From: Maricaulis sp.
Lineage (GTDB): Bacteria > Pseudomonadota > Alphaproteobacteria > Caulobacterales > Maricaulaceae
Assembly (NCBI RefSeq): GCF_017642925.1
Contig: NZ_JAEPOL010000017.1
Coordinates: 1 to 64,000, forward strand
Direction: 5' to 3'
Length of the DNA stretch: 64,000 nucleotides
Numbering within the stretch: position 1 is the first letter of the stretch; every line of letters begins with the position of its first letter. The position numbers and the translations under genes are program-made. Positions 52,247 through 61,279 of the stretch are shown here, piece after piece. The notes beneath the pieces are model-generated. The model was not told where the DNA came from. It ran no database searches and saw only the letters and a program-made list of their open reading frames with translations.

Positions 52247-53890
52247 TCAGGCGTCGACCGTCGGGAATTCGTAGTCCTTGTAGATTTCCCGCAGCTTGGT
52301 CTTGAGGATCTTGCCGGTGGCGCCGATCGGCATCTCGTCGATGAACTCCACCGCATCCGGCACCCACCATTTGGGCACCTGGCCGCGCAGATAGTCCAGG
52401 ATCGACTCGGCGTTCGGCGTGACACCCGGCTTGGGTTGCACGACGAGGAGCGGGCGTTCCTGCCATTTCGGGTGCGGCATGCCCACGGCGGCAGCCATGG
52501 CGACATCCGGATGACCCATGGCGGCGTTTTCCAGATCGATCGAGGAAATCCATTCCCCGCCGGTCTTGATCACGTCCTTGGAGCGGTCGGTGATGGTCAT
52601 GTAGCCATCGCCGTCGAGATAGGCGACATCGCCGGTCCTGAACCAGCCATCCTCGGTGAAGCTGTCGGCACCGGCGCCGCGATAATAGGCCGAAGCGATC
52701 CACGGACCGCGTACCTGCACATGACCGGAGGACTTGCCGTCCCAGGGCAGTTCCTTGCCTTCATCGTCGACGATCCGCATGCCGACACCGAAGACGAGAC
52801 GGCCCTGTTTGAGCTTGATCTTGATCTGCTCTTCGCGGTCCAGCGCGTCGTGCTTGGGCAGGGATGCATTGACCGTGCCCAGCGGGCTCATCTCGGTCAT
52901 GCCCCAGCCCTGCTGCATGACGACGTCATACTTGTCCTCATAGGCGCGCAGCAGCGCTTCGGGCAGGGCCGAGCCGCCGATCAGCACGCGCTCGATCGAG
53001 TCGATGCGCTTGCCTTCCTGTTCAAGATAGTTGAGCAGGCCAAGCCACACCGTCGGCACGCCGGCGACATAATTGACCTTCTCGCCCTCGATCAGCTCGT
53101 GAATGCTCTGCCCGTCCATCTGTGCGCCGGGCATGACCAGCTTGGCGCCGTTCATCGGCGCGGCATAGGGGATGCCCCAGGCATTGACGTGGAACATCGG
53201 CACCACCGGCAGCAGCGTGCCGCGCGCGCCGACGCCGATCACGTCCGAAGCCGAGCAGGCCATGGCGTGCAGCACGTTGGAACGGTGGGAATAGAGGACG
53301 CCCTTGGGGTCGCCCGTCGTTCCGGACGTGTAGCACAGGCCGGCGGCGGTGTACTCGTCGAACACCGGCCAGTCGAAATCGGACGATTGCTCGGCGATCA
53401 GTTCCTCATAAGTCTTGCACTTGGTCTTGACCGCATCGGCGTGCGACTTGTCGGTCATCAGCACCCAGTTCTTCACCGACTTGCACATCTTCGAGATGCC
53501 GTCGACGATCGGTGCGAACTGCTTGTCGAAGAAGACTGCCTTAGCCTGGGCGTGTTCCAGCATCCACACGATCTGCTTGGGATCGAGACGCGGATTGACC
53601 GTGTGAACCACGGCGCCCATGCCGGAAATGCCGTAATAGAGCTCGAAATGGCGATGCGAGTTCCAGGCGATGGTGGCGACGCGGTCACCCTCGCGAATCT
53701 TCAGCTTCTTCCTGAGCGCATTCGCCAGCTGTTTTGTACGCTCATGTGCTTGGGCATAGGTCTCGCGATGAATCTCGCCCGTCTCCGGCAGGCGTGTCAC
53801 GATCTCCTGGCCGCCATGGCATTTGGCCGCGTGGACAAGAATGTCCGAAATCATCAACGGACAATCCATCATGTGTGCGCGGAATGTCAT
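52247..53890 (-). CDS. Medium/long-chain fatty-acid-CoA ligase (AlkK-like)
   Basis: The 547-residue adenylate-forming enzyme activates fatty acids to acyl-CoA. Motifs are YTSGTTGDPKGVLYSHRS (about 187-204), the adenine region QQGWGMTEMSPLG (about 327-339), GWFRTGDVAYLDGDGYM (about 427-443), ITDRSKDVIKTGGEWIS and the catalytic lysine in IGATGKILKTKLRE. Length and sequence are close to AlkK-type ligases. Substrate chain length is not deducible. It is followed by a shared hairpin terminator and faces the threonine dehydratase gene across 165 bases. Confidence 0.9.
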   Translation of the reverse strand: MTFRAHMMDCPLMISDILVHAAKCHGGQEIVTRLPETGEIHRETYAQAHERTKQLANALRKKLKIREGDRVATIAWNSHRHFELYYGISGMGAVVHTVNPRLDPKQIVWMLEHAQAKAVFFDKQFAPIVDGISKMCKSVKNWVLMTDKSHADAVKTKCKTYEELIAEQSSDFDWPVFDEYTAAGLCYTSGTTGDPKGVLYSHRSNVLHAMACSASDVIGVGARGTLLPVVPMFHVNAWGIPYAAPMNGAKLVMPGAQMDGQSIHELIEGEKVNYVAGVPTVWLGLLNYLEQEGKRIDSIERVLIGGSALPEALLRAYEDKYDVVMQQGWGMTEMSPLGTVNASLPKHDALDREEQIKIKLKQGRLVFGVGMRIVDDEGKELPWDGKSSGHVQVRGPWIASAYYRGAGADSFTEDGWFRTGDVAYLDGDGYMTITDRSKDVIKTGGEWISSIDLENAAMGHPDVAMAAAVGMPHPKWQERPLLVVQPKPGVTPNAESILDYLRGQVPKWWVPDAVEFIDEMPIGATGKILKTKLREIYKDYEFPTVDA

Positions 53891-54055
53891 GCTCTCTCCC
53901 CTTAACTGGTCAACCGTTGCGTTGTTGTGGTGTTTTTCCCATCAAACGAATTCCCGGGCTGCGGCGCAATCCCTTTGCTCAATCGATGTGAATTGCCTAT
54001 GGGGTCCTGACGGCTTTCGCCAGCCAAATCTGCGTCTCATACCGGGAGAGTTCCG

Positions 54056-55045
54056 ATGTCCAGCCCGCTGACCCCGCCGTCCTATTCCGATATCGCCGAC
54101 GCAGCGGAACGCCTGGCGGGACATGCGGTCCGAACGCCCTTGTTGCGCAATGACGTGCTGGACGAGCGCACCGGCGCGCGGGTGTTCGTGAAGGCGGAAT
54201 GCCTGCAGCGCACGGGCTCGTTCAAGTTCCGCGGCGCGTTCAACCGCATTTCGCGCATGGATTCAGACGAAAAGACGCGCGGCGTCATGGCCTACTCCTC
54301 GGGCAATCACGCCCAGGGTGTTGCCGCGGCAGCGCGGATCAACGGCACGACGGCCAAGATCCTGATGCCGGCCGATGCGCCGCGCTCGAAGGTCGAGGGG
54401 GTGAAGTTCTGGGGCGGCGAGGTCGTGGAATACGATCGCGGCACCCAGAATCGCGAGGAGATGGGCCGCGCCATTGCCGAGGCCGAGGGCCGCGTCCTGG
54501 TGCCGCCCTATGAAGACCCCTTCATCATCGCCGGCCAGGGCACAGCCGCGCTGGAAGCCAGCGAACAGATGGCCGAAGCCGGGGCCGTGCCGGATATCGT
54601 GATCTGTCCGGCTGGCGGTGGCGGTCTGATTGCCGGCACCGGCATGGCGATGCTGCACCACCACCCGTCAGTCCAGGTGTGGGCGGCCGAACCGGTCGGG
54701 TTCGACGATTTCCGCCGCTCGCTCGCCAGCGGCCAGCGCGAAGTGAATGAGCGGCTGACAGGTTCGGTCTGCGACGCGATCATCACGCCGACACCGGGCG
54801 AGCTGACCTGGTCGATCAATTCCGGCCAGCTGGCGGGCGGTGCGGCTGTCAGCGATGACGAGGCCCTGGCCGCCGTGGCCTTTGCGTGGCGGCATCTGAA
54901 GATCGTGGTGGAACCCGGCGGTGCGGTGGCCCTGGCGGCTGTGCTGACCGGCCGCGTCGAGACGCGCGGCAAGACGGTGTGCGTCATTGCCAGCGGCGGC
55001 AATGTCGACCGCGCCATGTTCACCCGCGCCCTGGAAAGCCTCTAG
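54056..55045 (+). CDS. Threonine/serine dehydratase, PLP-dependent
   Basis: The 329-residue fold-type II PLP enzyme deaminates threonine or serine. It has the PLP lysine in TGSFKFRGAFNRIS (about 52-65), the substrate loop YSSGNHAQGVA (about 80-90) and the phosphate-binding loop CPAGGGGLIAG (about 184-194). It ends without the ACT-type regulatory domain of biosynthetic IlvA, so it is a catabolic or serine-racemase-like form. With kbl and tdh it gives the cell a second threonine outlet. It converges with the transglycosylase gene on a shared hairpin. Confidence 0.88.
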   Translation: MSSPLTPPSYSDIADAAERLAGHAVRTPLLRNDVLDERTGARVFVKAECLQRTGSFKFRGAFNRISRMDSDEKTRGVMAYSSGNHAQGVAAAARINGTTAKILMPADAPRSKVEGVKFWGGEVVEYDRGTQNREEMGRAIAEAEGRVLVPPYEDPFIIAGQGTAALEASEQMAEAGAVPDIVICPAGGGGLIAGTGMAMLHHHPSVQVWAAEPVGFDDFRRSLASGQREVNERLTGSVCDAIITPTPGELTWSINSGQLAGGAAVSDDEALAAVAFAWRHLKIVVEPGGAVALAAVLTGRVETRGKTVCVIASGGNVDRAMFTRALESL

Positions 55046-55051
55046 GCAACA

Positions 55052-55071
55052 GCCGGCGCCGTAGCGCCGGC
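55052..55071. terminator. Hairpin between convergent genes
   Basis: GCCGGCGC and GCGCCGGC form an eight-base perfect stem with a CGTA loop. It stands between the dehydratase stop (55045) and the transglycosylase stop (55092). Confidence 0.5.
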
Positions 55072-55091
55072 CTTCACCTGCGAGCCTTTAC

Positions 55092-57284
55092 CTAGCGATC
55101 CGATTCGTCGGCCTGCTGGTAATTCTCGTCCTCGAGCCCGGGCTCGTCACCGGGTTCGGAGCCCTCGTCGTCAAGGCCGGTTTTACCGGGTTCGAGTTCA
55201 TCCGTCTCCACATTCACCGGCCGGGCCATACCCGCCTCGTCCGTGAAGATCAGGACCGGTTCGGAACCGCGGCGCAGGTCTTCCTCGATCAGCAGCGGCA
55301 CGGCCGCGTCATTGTCGAGACGCGAGCGATAGACCTGCAGATTCTCCATCACGCGCTGAACGTAATTGCGGGTCTCGGAGAAGGGGATGCTTTCCACCCA
55401 GTCGACCGGATCGACATCGGGGTCGCGCGGATCGCCATAATCCTGGATCCAGCGGCGGGCGCGGTGGGCGCCGGCATTATAGGCCGCCAGCGCCAGCACA
55501 TAGGACCCGTCGAAATCCTCCACCACGTCGGCCAGGTGATGCATGCCGAGGGTGAGATTATAGTCCAGATCGTCGGTCAGCCAGCTGAAGCGATAAGGCA
55601 CGCCGACCTGGCGTGCCGTCTGCCGCGCGGTGGCCGGCATCATCTGCATCATGCCGCGGGCACCGGCGCCGGACACGGCGTGCTGTCCGAACTCGGTCTC
55701 CTGGCGGATGATCGAGTGGGTCAGGGCGTCCTCGGGACGCAGGGCTGCGCTCTGGGGCAGGGTGATCGTGGGATAGGCGCTTTGCGGCAGGATGATGCCG
55801 CGCTGGCGGGCGGCCTTCGCGGCGCGCACCGACTGGCGCATGTAAAGATATTCGCTCGCCAGACGCGCCAGCAGCACGGATTCCGCCGGATCGGTCAGCT
55901 GGTCGTCGAGGCGGTAGGACAGCAGGCGGAAATAATATTCCTCATTCTGCTCGGCCAGAAGACGCATCGCCCGCACCAGCGGCCGCGCTTCAAAGCGCAC
56001 GCGGGTCGCTTCGTCCGGCTCCGGCTCGCGCTCCAGCGCCATGACGCCGCCACCGGAGGCATCCGGCAGCTGGGCCAGGGCCAGCTGGCCATAGAAGGCG
56101 GTCGAGTGTTCGCCGGCTTCGGCATAATAGGCGGCGGCTTCCTCGTGGCGGCCAAGCGCATCGGCAGCACGGGCCATCCAGTAGGAACCGCGCGAGCGTG
56201 AGACCGGCGTGGAAACATTGTCCCGCAGATGCGTGAAGTGGGCGAGGGCCTCTTCCGGGCGGTCCAGGTGAACCAGGGCAAGCCAGCCGGCGACGAATTC
56301 GGCATCGGCGAAATCTGCGCCTTCGCTCATGCCGTGGGCACGGGCGAGGGCATAGGCTGTCTCGTAATCGCGATCGCGCACCAGGTTGAGGATCATGAGC
56401 TTGCGCTCGGTCCACATCAGTTCCAGCGCATCGGTGTTGCCGTAGCTGTCCGGCAATTGCAGCAGCAGCGGCAGCGTCGTGTCGGTCAGGCCCGCGCGGC
56501 GGCGCCAGCGGGCGCGTTCGAACACCAGTCCGGCATCGTTCGACAGCGAGGCGGGCACGCGGTCGACAGCGCGGTCGACACCGCTCTGGCGGCCGGCGAG
56601 GCGCAGGCGGGCGTCGGCCAGGTCGTGATTATTGCCCGACAGAAGCGGCAGGACCCGGCGCGCTGCGGTGCGCTGGTTCGACCAGATCAGATAGTCGATA
56701 CGCGCCATGTGATCGTCTTCGGTGAAGAGATCGCGATGGGCCTGATAGGTCTCGCTCTGCACCGAAAGCGGCAGGAATTCATGGCGCCAGGTCTCGCGCA
56801 GCAGGGCTTCGCCTTCCTCGACGCGGCCGGTCTCGATCAGCGCTTCGGCATATTCGACCGCACCGCGGCCGGTGGTCGGCGGATTGTTCTCGAACCAGGT
56901 GATGATGAAGGGCGCGGTCATGCCGCTTTCATCGATCTTGGATTCGGCCTCCGAGCGGATGAAGCTGTCGCGCGGCCAGTTGTCCAGCTCGTTCAGGGCC
57001 ATGTCGAGCTCGAGGAAGCTCGCGCGGGCATCGCCCAGGGCGATGCGCCAAAGCAGGACATCGCGGGCCGAAGTGTCGGTGAGTTCGTCGCGGATCTCGC
57101 GCACGCGCATCCAGTCCTCATCATCGGCCGCGTCGAGACCGCGCTGGAAGCGCGTGAAATCGGCGTCCGAGAGGTATTGCGAGAAATTCACCGGATCCGG
57201 CCGCATGCGCGGCGTGGGAATCTGGGCAGAGGCCGGCACGGCAAGGGCAATGAGTGCCAGCGCGGAAAGGCAACGAGCGATCAT
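55092..57284 (-). CDS. Soluble lytic murein transglycosylase (Slt-like)
   Basis: The 730-residue periplasmic enzyme cleaves peptidoglycan glycan strands. It has a signal peptide (MIARCLSALALIALAVPASA-QIP), a long helical TPR-like ring region (about 35-500) and a C-terminal SLT domain (about 525-650). The catalytic glutamate is in IIRQETEFGQHAVSGAGARGMMQMMPATA, with NLTLGMHHL and LALAAYNAG following. A very acidic tail of about 60 residues (ELEPGKTGLDDEGSEPGDEP) is extra to Slt70. I take 57284 as start; 57317 is possible. It is divergent from dapA, an arrangement I regard as common in the group. Confidence 0.9.
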   Translation of the reverse strand: MIARCLSALALIALAVPASAQIPTPRMRPDPVNFSQYLSDADFTRFQRGLDAADDEDWMRVREIRDELTDTSARDVLLWRIALGDARASFLELDMALNELDNWPRDSFIRSEAESKIDESGMTAPFIITWFENNPPTTGRGAVEYAEALIETGRVEEGEALLRETWRHEFLPLSVQSETYQAHRDLFTEDDHMARIDYLIWSNQRTAARRVLPLLSGNNHDLADARLRLAGRQSGVDRAVDRVPASLSNDAGLVFERARWRRRAGLTDTTLPLLLQLPDSYGNTDALELMWTERKLMILNLVRDRDYETAYALARAHGMSEGADFADAEFVAGWLALVHLDRPEEALAHFTHLRDNVSTPVSRSRGSYWMARAADALGRHEEAAAYYAEAGEHSTAFYGQLALAQLPDASGGGVMALEREPEPDEATRVRFEARPLVRAMRLLAEQNEEYYFRLLSYRLDDQLTDPAESVLLARLASEYLYMRQSVRAAKAARQRGIILPQSAYPTITLPQSAALRPEDALTHSIIRQETEFGQHAVSGAGARGMMQMMPATARQTARQVGVPYRFSWLTDDLDYNLTLGMHHLADVVEDFDGSYVLALAAYNAGAHRARRWIQDYGDPRDPDVDPVDWVESIPFSETRNYVQRVMENLQVYRSRLDNDAAVPLLIEEDLRRGSEPVLIFTDEAGMARPVNVETDELEPGKTGLDDEGSEPGDEPGLEDENYQQADESDR

Positions 57285-57429
57285 GGATCGTAGGACACTT
57301 TCTGACCGAATAGGCATGACATCATCGCTGCAAGACCGGCTCACTGTCCAGACTTGACAACAAGACTTGGCCGTTTCTGTGCCCGCCGATATGGTCGCGC
57401 GCTCGTTTTTCGGTTTCCGGGATTGAAAC

Positions 57430-58311
57430 ATGTTCAAAGGGTCCATCACTGCGCTGGTCACGCCGTTCAAGAATGGTGCCGTCGACGAGGCGGCCGTTGC
57501 CGCGCTGGCCGAACGCCAGATCGAGGCCGGTTCGCACGGCCTGGTGCCCTGCGGAACGACCGGCGAGAACGCGACGCTGACCTTCGAGGAGCATATGCGG
57601 GTCGTCGAGATCGTCGTCGAGACGGCGCGCGGCCGCGTCCCGGTGATCGCCGGCACGGGCTCGAACAACACCGCCGTCGCGATCCAGAACCAGATCCGTG
57701 CGAAGGAACTCGGTGCCGATGCCGGCCTGATTGCCGCGCCTTACTACAACAAGCCGAATGCCGAAGGCCTGTACCAGCACTACAAGGCGATCAACGACGC
57801 CATCGATCTGCCGATCGTCGTCTACAATGTGCCGGGCCGGACCGTCATCGACATCCAGGCCGATACCGTGGCCCGTATCGCGACGCTGGAACATGTCGTC
57901 GGTATCAAGGATGCCACGGGCGATGTCGCCCGCGTGACCCAGCATCGCCGTCTGATCGGGACGGATTTCGTGCAGCTGTCCGGCGATGACCCGACGGCGC
58001 TGGGCTATAATGCGACGGGCGGTGTCGGTGCGATTTCTGTCACCTCGAATGTGGCGCCGGCCCTGTGCGCGCAGTTCCAGGCCGCCACGCTGTCCGGTGA
58101 CTGGGACATGGCCCGCGAAATCAATGACAGGCTGCTGCCGCTGCATCATGCCCTGTTCACCTCGGCCAGCCCCGGTCCGACCAAGTATGCGATGTCGCTG
58201 CTCGGCGTGATGAATACCGAACTGCGCCTGCCGCTGACCGAGCCGAACGAGGCGTCGAAGGCTGCAGTCCGTGAAGCAATGGTCATTGCCGGCCTTCTGG
58301 ACGCTGCCTAG
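57430..58311 (+). CDS. dapA: 4-hydroxy-tetrahydrodipicolinate synthase
   Basis: DapA condenses pyruvate with aspartate semialdehyde, entering lysine and diaminopimelate synthesis. The 293-residue barrel has the Schiff-base lysine Lys160 (VVGIKDATG), Tyr132 (VYNVPGRT), Arg137 and Thr44 in GTTGEN, equivalent to the E. coli residues. It precedes smpB by 11 bases on the same strand. Its divergent neighbour is a cell-wall enzyme, so both concern peptidoglycan. Confidence 0.96.
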   Translation: MFKGSITALVTPFKNGAVDEAAVAALAERQIEAGSHGLVPCGTTGENATLTFEEHMRVVEIVVETARGRVPVIAGTGSNNTAVAIQNQIRAKELGADAGLIAAPYYNKPNAEGLYQHYKAINDAIDLPIVVYNVPGRTVIDIQADTVARIATLEHVVGIKDATGDVARVTQHRRLIGTDFVQLSGDDPTALGYNATGGVGAISVTSNVAPALCAQFQAATLSGDWDMAREINDRLLPLHHALFTSASPGPTKYAMSLLGVMNTELRLPLTEPNEASKAAVREAMVIAGLLDAA

Positions 58312-58322
58312 ATGATGCGATC

Positions 58323-58793
58323 ATGAGCAAACCCAAGACAGAGACCGGCGCCGTCGCCGTCAACCGGCGCGCCCGGTTCGACTACGAGATCGAGGAGACG
58401 TTTGAAGCCGGCCTGATGCTGATGGGTTCGGAGGTGAAATCCCTGCGCGAGGGCCGGGCCAATATTGCCGAGAGCTATGTCAGCCCGGAACGCGGCGAAA
58501 TCTGGCTGGTCAATGCCGACATCCCGCCCTACGGCCCGGCGAACCGCTTTAATCACGAGCCGCGCCGCCATCGCAAACTCCTGCTCAAGCGCAACGAGAT
58601 CGAGAAGCTGGCCGGTGCGGTGACCCGCGACGGGCGGACGATCATTCCGCTGCGTCTCTTCTTCAACAATCGCGGCATCGCCAAGCTCCAGATCGGCCTG
58701 GCCAAGGGCAAGAAGACCGTCGACAAGCGCGAAACGATCAAGCGCCGCGAATGGGACAAGCAGAAATCCCGCCTGATGAAGAATTACGGCTAG
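58323..58793 (+). CDS. smpB: SsrA-binding protein
   Basis: SmpB carries tmRNA to stalled ribosomes. The 156-residue protein has the family signatures [32 protein letters not shown] (about 18-49) and the basic tail [19 protein letters not shown], which enters the mRNA channel. The gene follows dapA closely and is probably co-transcribed. I looked for an ssrA gene beside it and saw none. A long-range inverted repeat (58794-58803 with 58855-58864) begins right after the stop. Confidence 0.96.
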   Translation: MSKPKTETGAVAVNRRARFDYEIEETFEAGLMLMGSEVKSLREGRANIAESYVSPERGEIWLVNADIPPYGPANRFNHEPRRHRKLLLKRNEIEKLAGAVTRDGRTIIPLRLFFNNRGIAKLQIGLAKGKKTVDKRETIKRREWDKQKSRLMKNYG

Positions 58794-58882
58794 GCGCTTT
58801 GCGGGGTGCGACCCCGTTTCCCGGTGACAAGCAGATTGCGGCCAAGCACAATTGCGCAAAGCGCAGTGTTCGGGTTTGGCCG

Positions 58883-59989
58883 ATGAACAGACGTCAGATC
58901 ATGCTTGGCGGTGCTACCGCCGTTCTGGCCGGCGGTGTTGCCGCGACCTGGGGTGCCACGCGCACCGGATCGCTGGATGCCTACACCGATTACGTTCTGG
59001 CACAGCGTCAGCCCCTGACGGCTGGTGGTGCAGACCGGGAGCTTGTCCGCTACGCCACGCTCGCTGCCAACGGACACAATACCCAGCCCTGGCTGTTCAG
59101 GCGCGGCGAGGGCGGCGGGCTGTCGATCCGGCCCGATATGTCGCGCCGCACCCCCGTCGTGGATCCGGACGATCATCACCTCTATGCCAGCCTGGGCTGC
59201 GCGGCGGAAAACCTCGCCCTGGCAGCCTCGGCCCAGGGCCGCGGCGGCGAAATCCGGTTCGTGCCGGCAGAGGGTGAGGGCGCTCGTCTGGATTTCGTGC
59301 CGGGTCGCGCTTCCGACGGGCCAGAGGACATGATCGCGGCGATCCCGGAGCGCCAGTCGACCCGGAGCGAGTATGATGGGCGGCCGGTTTCCGCGGCGGA
59401 CCTGACCGCGCTGGCCGAGGCGGCGCGGATGCCCGGCGTCGACATGGTGCTGATCACGGACCGGCCGGCATTGACGCAGGTCCGCGACCTGGTCGTGGCC
59501 GGCAATACCGCCCAGATCGCCGACCCGGCTTTTGTACGCGAGTTGAAAGACTGGCTCCGCTTTTCGCCGCGCCAGGCGCTGCAGCGGAATGACGGACTGT
59601 TCACGGCGGCCAGCGGAAACCCCGTCATGCCGGCCTGGCTGGGCGGCACGATGTTCGACCTGTTTTTCACCGCGGAGGCGGAAAACGAGAAATACGCCCG
59701 GCAGTTGGCGTCTTCGGCCGGAGTCGCGGTCTTCCTGGCCGAACGTGACGATCCGGAACACTGGGTCCGGGCCGGCCGGGCCTGCCAGCGCTTTGCCCTC
59801 AAGGCGACGGCCCTGGGATTGCGGCATGCCTTCATCAACCAGCCTGTCGAAGTCCCGGGCCTTCGCGACGACATGGCTCGGCTCGCCGGCATGCCCGGCC
59901 GCCGGCCCGATATCGTGATGCGTTTCGGGTACGGGCCGCTTTGGCCTTATTCACCACGGCGGCCGGTGGAGGCGGTGCTGACGGCCTAG
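58883..59989 (+). CDS. Tat-exported nitroreductase-like protein (Acg family)
   Basis: The 368-residue protein starts with a twin-arginine signal (MNRRQIMLGGATAVLAGGVAA) and contains the nitroreductase opening AANGHNTQPWLF (about 56-67) and ERQSTRSEYDGRPV (about 158-171). This two-repeat layout is that of Acg-type FMN proteins. A folded, cofactor-loaded export route fits a flavoprotein. Function is unknown. I start at 58883, because the open frame upstream lies over smpB. It converges with the GlxA-type gene; their stop codons share the bases CTAG. Confidence 0.8.
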   Translation: MNRRQIMLGGATAVLAGGVAATWGATRTGSLDAYTDYVLAQRQPLTAGGADRELVRYATLAANGHNTQPWLFRRGEGGGLSIRPDMSRRTPVVDPDDHHLYASLGCAAENLALAASAQGRGGEIRFVPAEGEGARLDFVPGRASDGPEDMIAAIPERQSTRSEYDGRPVSAADLTALAEAARMPGVDMVLITDRPALTQVRDLVVAGNTAQIADPAFVRELKDWLRFSPRQALQRNDGLFTAASGNPVMPAWLGGTMFDLFFTAEAENEKYARQLASSAGVAVFLAERDDPEHWVRAGRACQRFALKATALGLRHAFINQPVEVPGLRDDMARLAGMPGRRPDIVMRFGYGPLWPYSPRRPVEAVLTA

Positions 59990-60999
59990 CCCGCCACGCT
60001 TTCCGCCACCTCGACCGCGAAACGGTCCCGATAGGCCTGCGGGGTAATGCCCAGCTGGCGGGCAAAGCTGCGCCGCATGCGTTCGTCATTGCCGAACCCG
60101 GTGCGCATGGCGATGGTCTTGATGCTGACGCCGGGGTTTTCCAGCATGGCCCGGGCGGCCTCGACGCGCATCTGCTCGACGGCGCGGGCCGGCGTCATCC
60201 CGGTTTCCTCGGTATAGATCCGGGCGAAATTGCGCGGGCTCATGCCACTGCGATGGGCGAGGGCATCGACCCGCAGATCGGCCGTCAGATTGTCCTTCAT
60301 CCAGAAATGCAGGGCGTCGAACTTGCCGGTTGCGGATTGTGTCTGCTGTTTCAGGGCTTCGGAGAATTGCGACTGGCCGCCGGGCCGTTTGACGTAGACC
60401 AGCATGTTGCGCGCCAGCTCCAGGGCGAGGTCGCGGCCGTGATCGGCCTCGACGAGTGCGAGGGCGAGGTCGATCCCGGCGGTGACGCCGGCTGAGGTCC
60501 AAACGCCTTCATCCTCGATGAAGATCGGGTCCGGATCGATGTCCGCCCTGGGGCAGATGCGGGCCAGATCGCTGCAGCGCTGCCAGTGGGTCACCGCGCG
60601 GCGGCCATCGAGCAATCCGGCCGCGCCCAGCAGGAAGGCGCCGGTGCAGGTCGAGGCGACCCGTCCGCATTTTTCCGCGGCGCGCTGGATACCGGCAACC
60701 AGGCGATTGTCGCGGCTGGCGACATAGACCCCGTCTCCGCCGCAGGCGATCAGGGTGTCACTGGTGTCCAGGCCGACGCCCGCGAGACGCCGTGTGTTCA
60801 GGGCGACCCCGGTATCGGTCGTCACCGGGCCGCCATACAGCGAGGCGAGGGTGGTGTTGTAGGCATCCCGGCCGAGGACCTCGTTGGCATCGGAAAACAC
60901 CTGCAGCGGACCGGTCACGTCCAGCAGCTTGACCCGGTCATAGGTCAGGAAGGCGATGTGGCGTTCGATGTGTTCGGGCTTGGCAGGAAATGTGGGCAT
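59986..60999 (-). CDS. GlxA-type transcriptional regulator (DJ-1/PfpI plus AraC HTH)
   Basis: The 337-residue protein has an N-terminal DJ-1/PfpI-like domain (about 12-200; IAFLTYDRVKLLDVTGPLQVF, VASTCTGAFLLGAAGLLDGRRAVTHW with the nucleophile-position Cys) and a C-terminal AraC helix-turn-helix (about 225-330). Such regulators often sense amino-acid derivatives or amines, for example GbdR and ArgR types. It is divergent from the TRASH-protein/decarboxylase operon across 67 bases, so control of that operon is a sensible inference. Start at 60999 (MPTFPAKPEHIERH). Confidence 0.87.
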   Translation of the reverse strand: MPTFPAKPEHIERHIAFLTYDRVKLLDVTGPLQVFSDANEVLGRDAYNTTLASLYGGPVTTDTGVALNTRRLAGVGLDTSDTLIACGGDGVYVASRDNRLVAGIQRAAEKCGRVASTCTGAFLLGAAGLLDGRRAVTHWQRCSDLARICPRADIDPDPIFIEDEGVWTSAGVTAGIDLALALVEADHGRDLALELARNMLVYVKRPGGQSQFSEALKQQTQSATGKFDALHFWMKDNLTADLRVDALAHRSGMSPRNFARIYTEETGMTPARAVEQMRVEAARAMLENPGVSIKTIAMRTGFGNDERMRRSFARQLGITPQAYRDRFAVEVAESVAG

Positions 61000-61066
61000 A
61001 ACGTCATTTGTGCCATCGCTTCTTCGAAATATCAAATCGCAAAGCGACGCGGGAAGGAAGAGAGCG

Positions 61067-61279
61067 ATGCAATCTGGGCGAATGGATACGGTCCTGAACG
61101 AGACCTGCCCCTGGTCGGGCAAGCCGGTGGCGGCCGACAGTCTGACGGATTATCGCGGACACACTGTCGGCTTCTGTAACCCCGGATGTCGCGACAAGTT
61201 CCGGGTGGCGCTGCAGTTTTTTGACGGCTTGATGGAGACACCGGCCGACGGTCCCAGCGAGAAGGTTAACAAAATATGA
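61067..61279 (+). CDS. Small TRASH/YHS-like cysteine protein
   Basis: The 70-residue protein has a single treble-clef-like metal motif: CPWSGKPVAADSLTDYRGHTVGFCNPGCRDKF, given here only by its ends, CPWSGKP at about 15 and GFCNPGCRDKF at about 36. The three cysteines are spaced as in TRASH/YHS domains, which bind copper or other soft metals. AAGGAAG six bases before ATG 61067 supports that start. It overlaps the decarboxylase gene by ATGA and is probably translated together with it. A metallochaperone or sensor role is inference. Confidence 0.75.
   Translation: MQSGRMDTVLNETCPWSGKPVAADSLTDYRGHTVGFCNPGCRDKFRVALQFFDGLMETPADGPSEKVNKI

Noticed and set aside
57285-57671. Longer start for the lytic transglycosylase
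   Set aside because: The extension overlaps dapA on the other strand and would bury the clear signal peptide.
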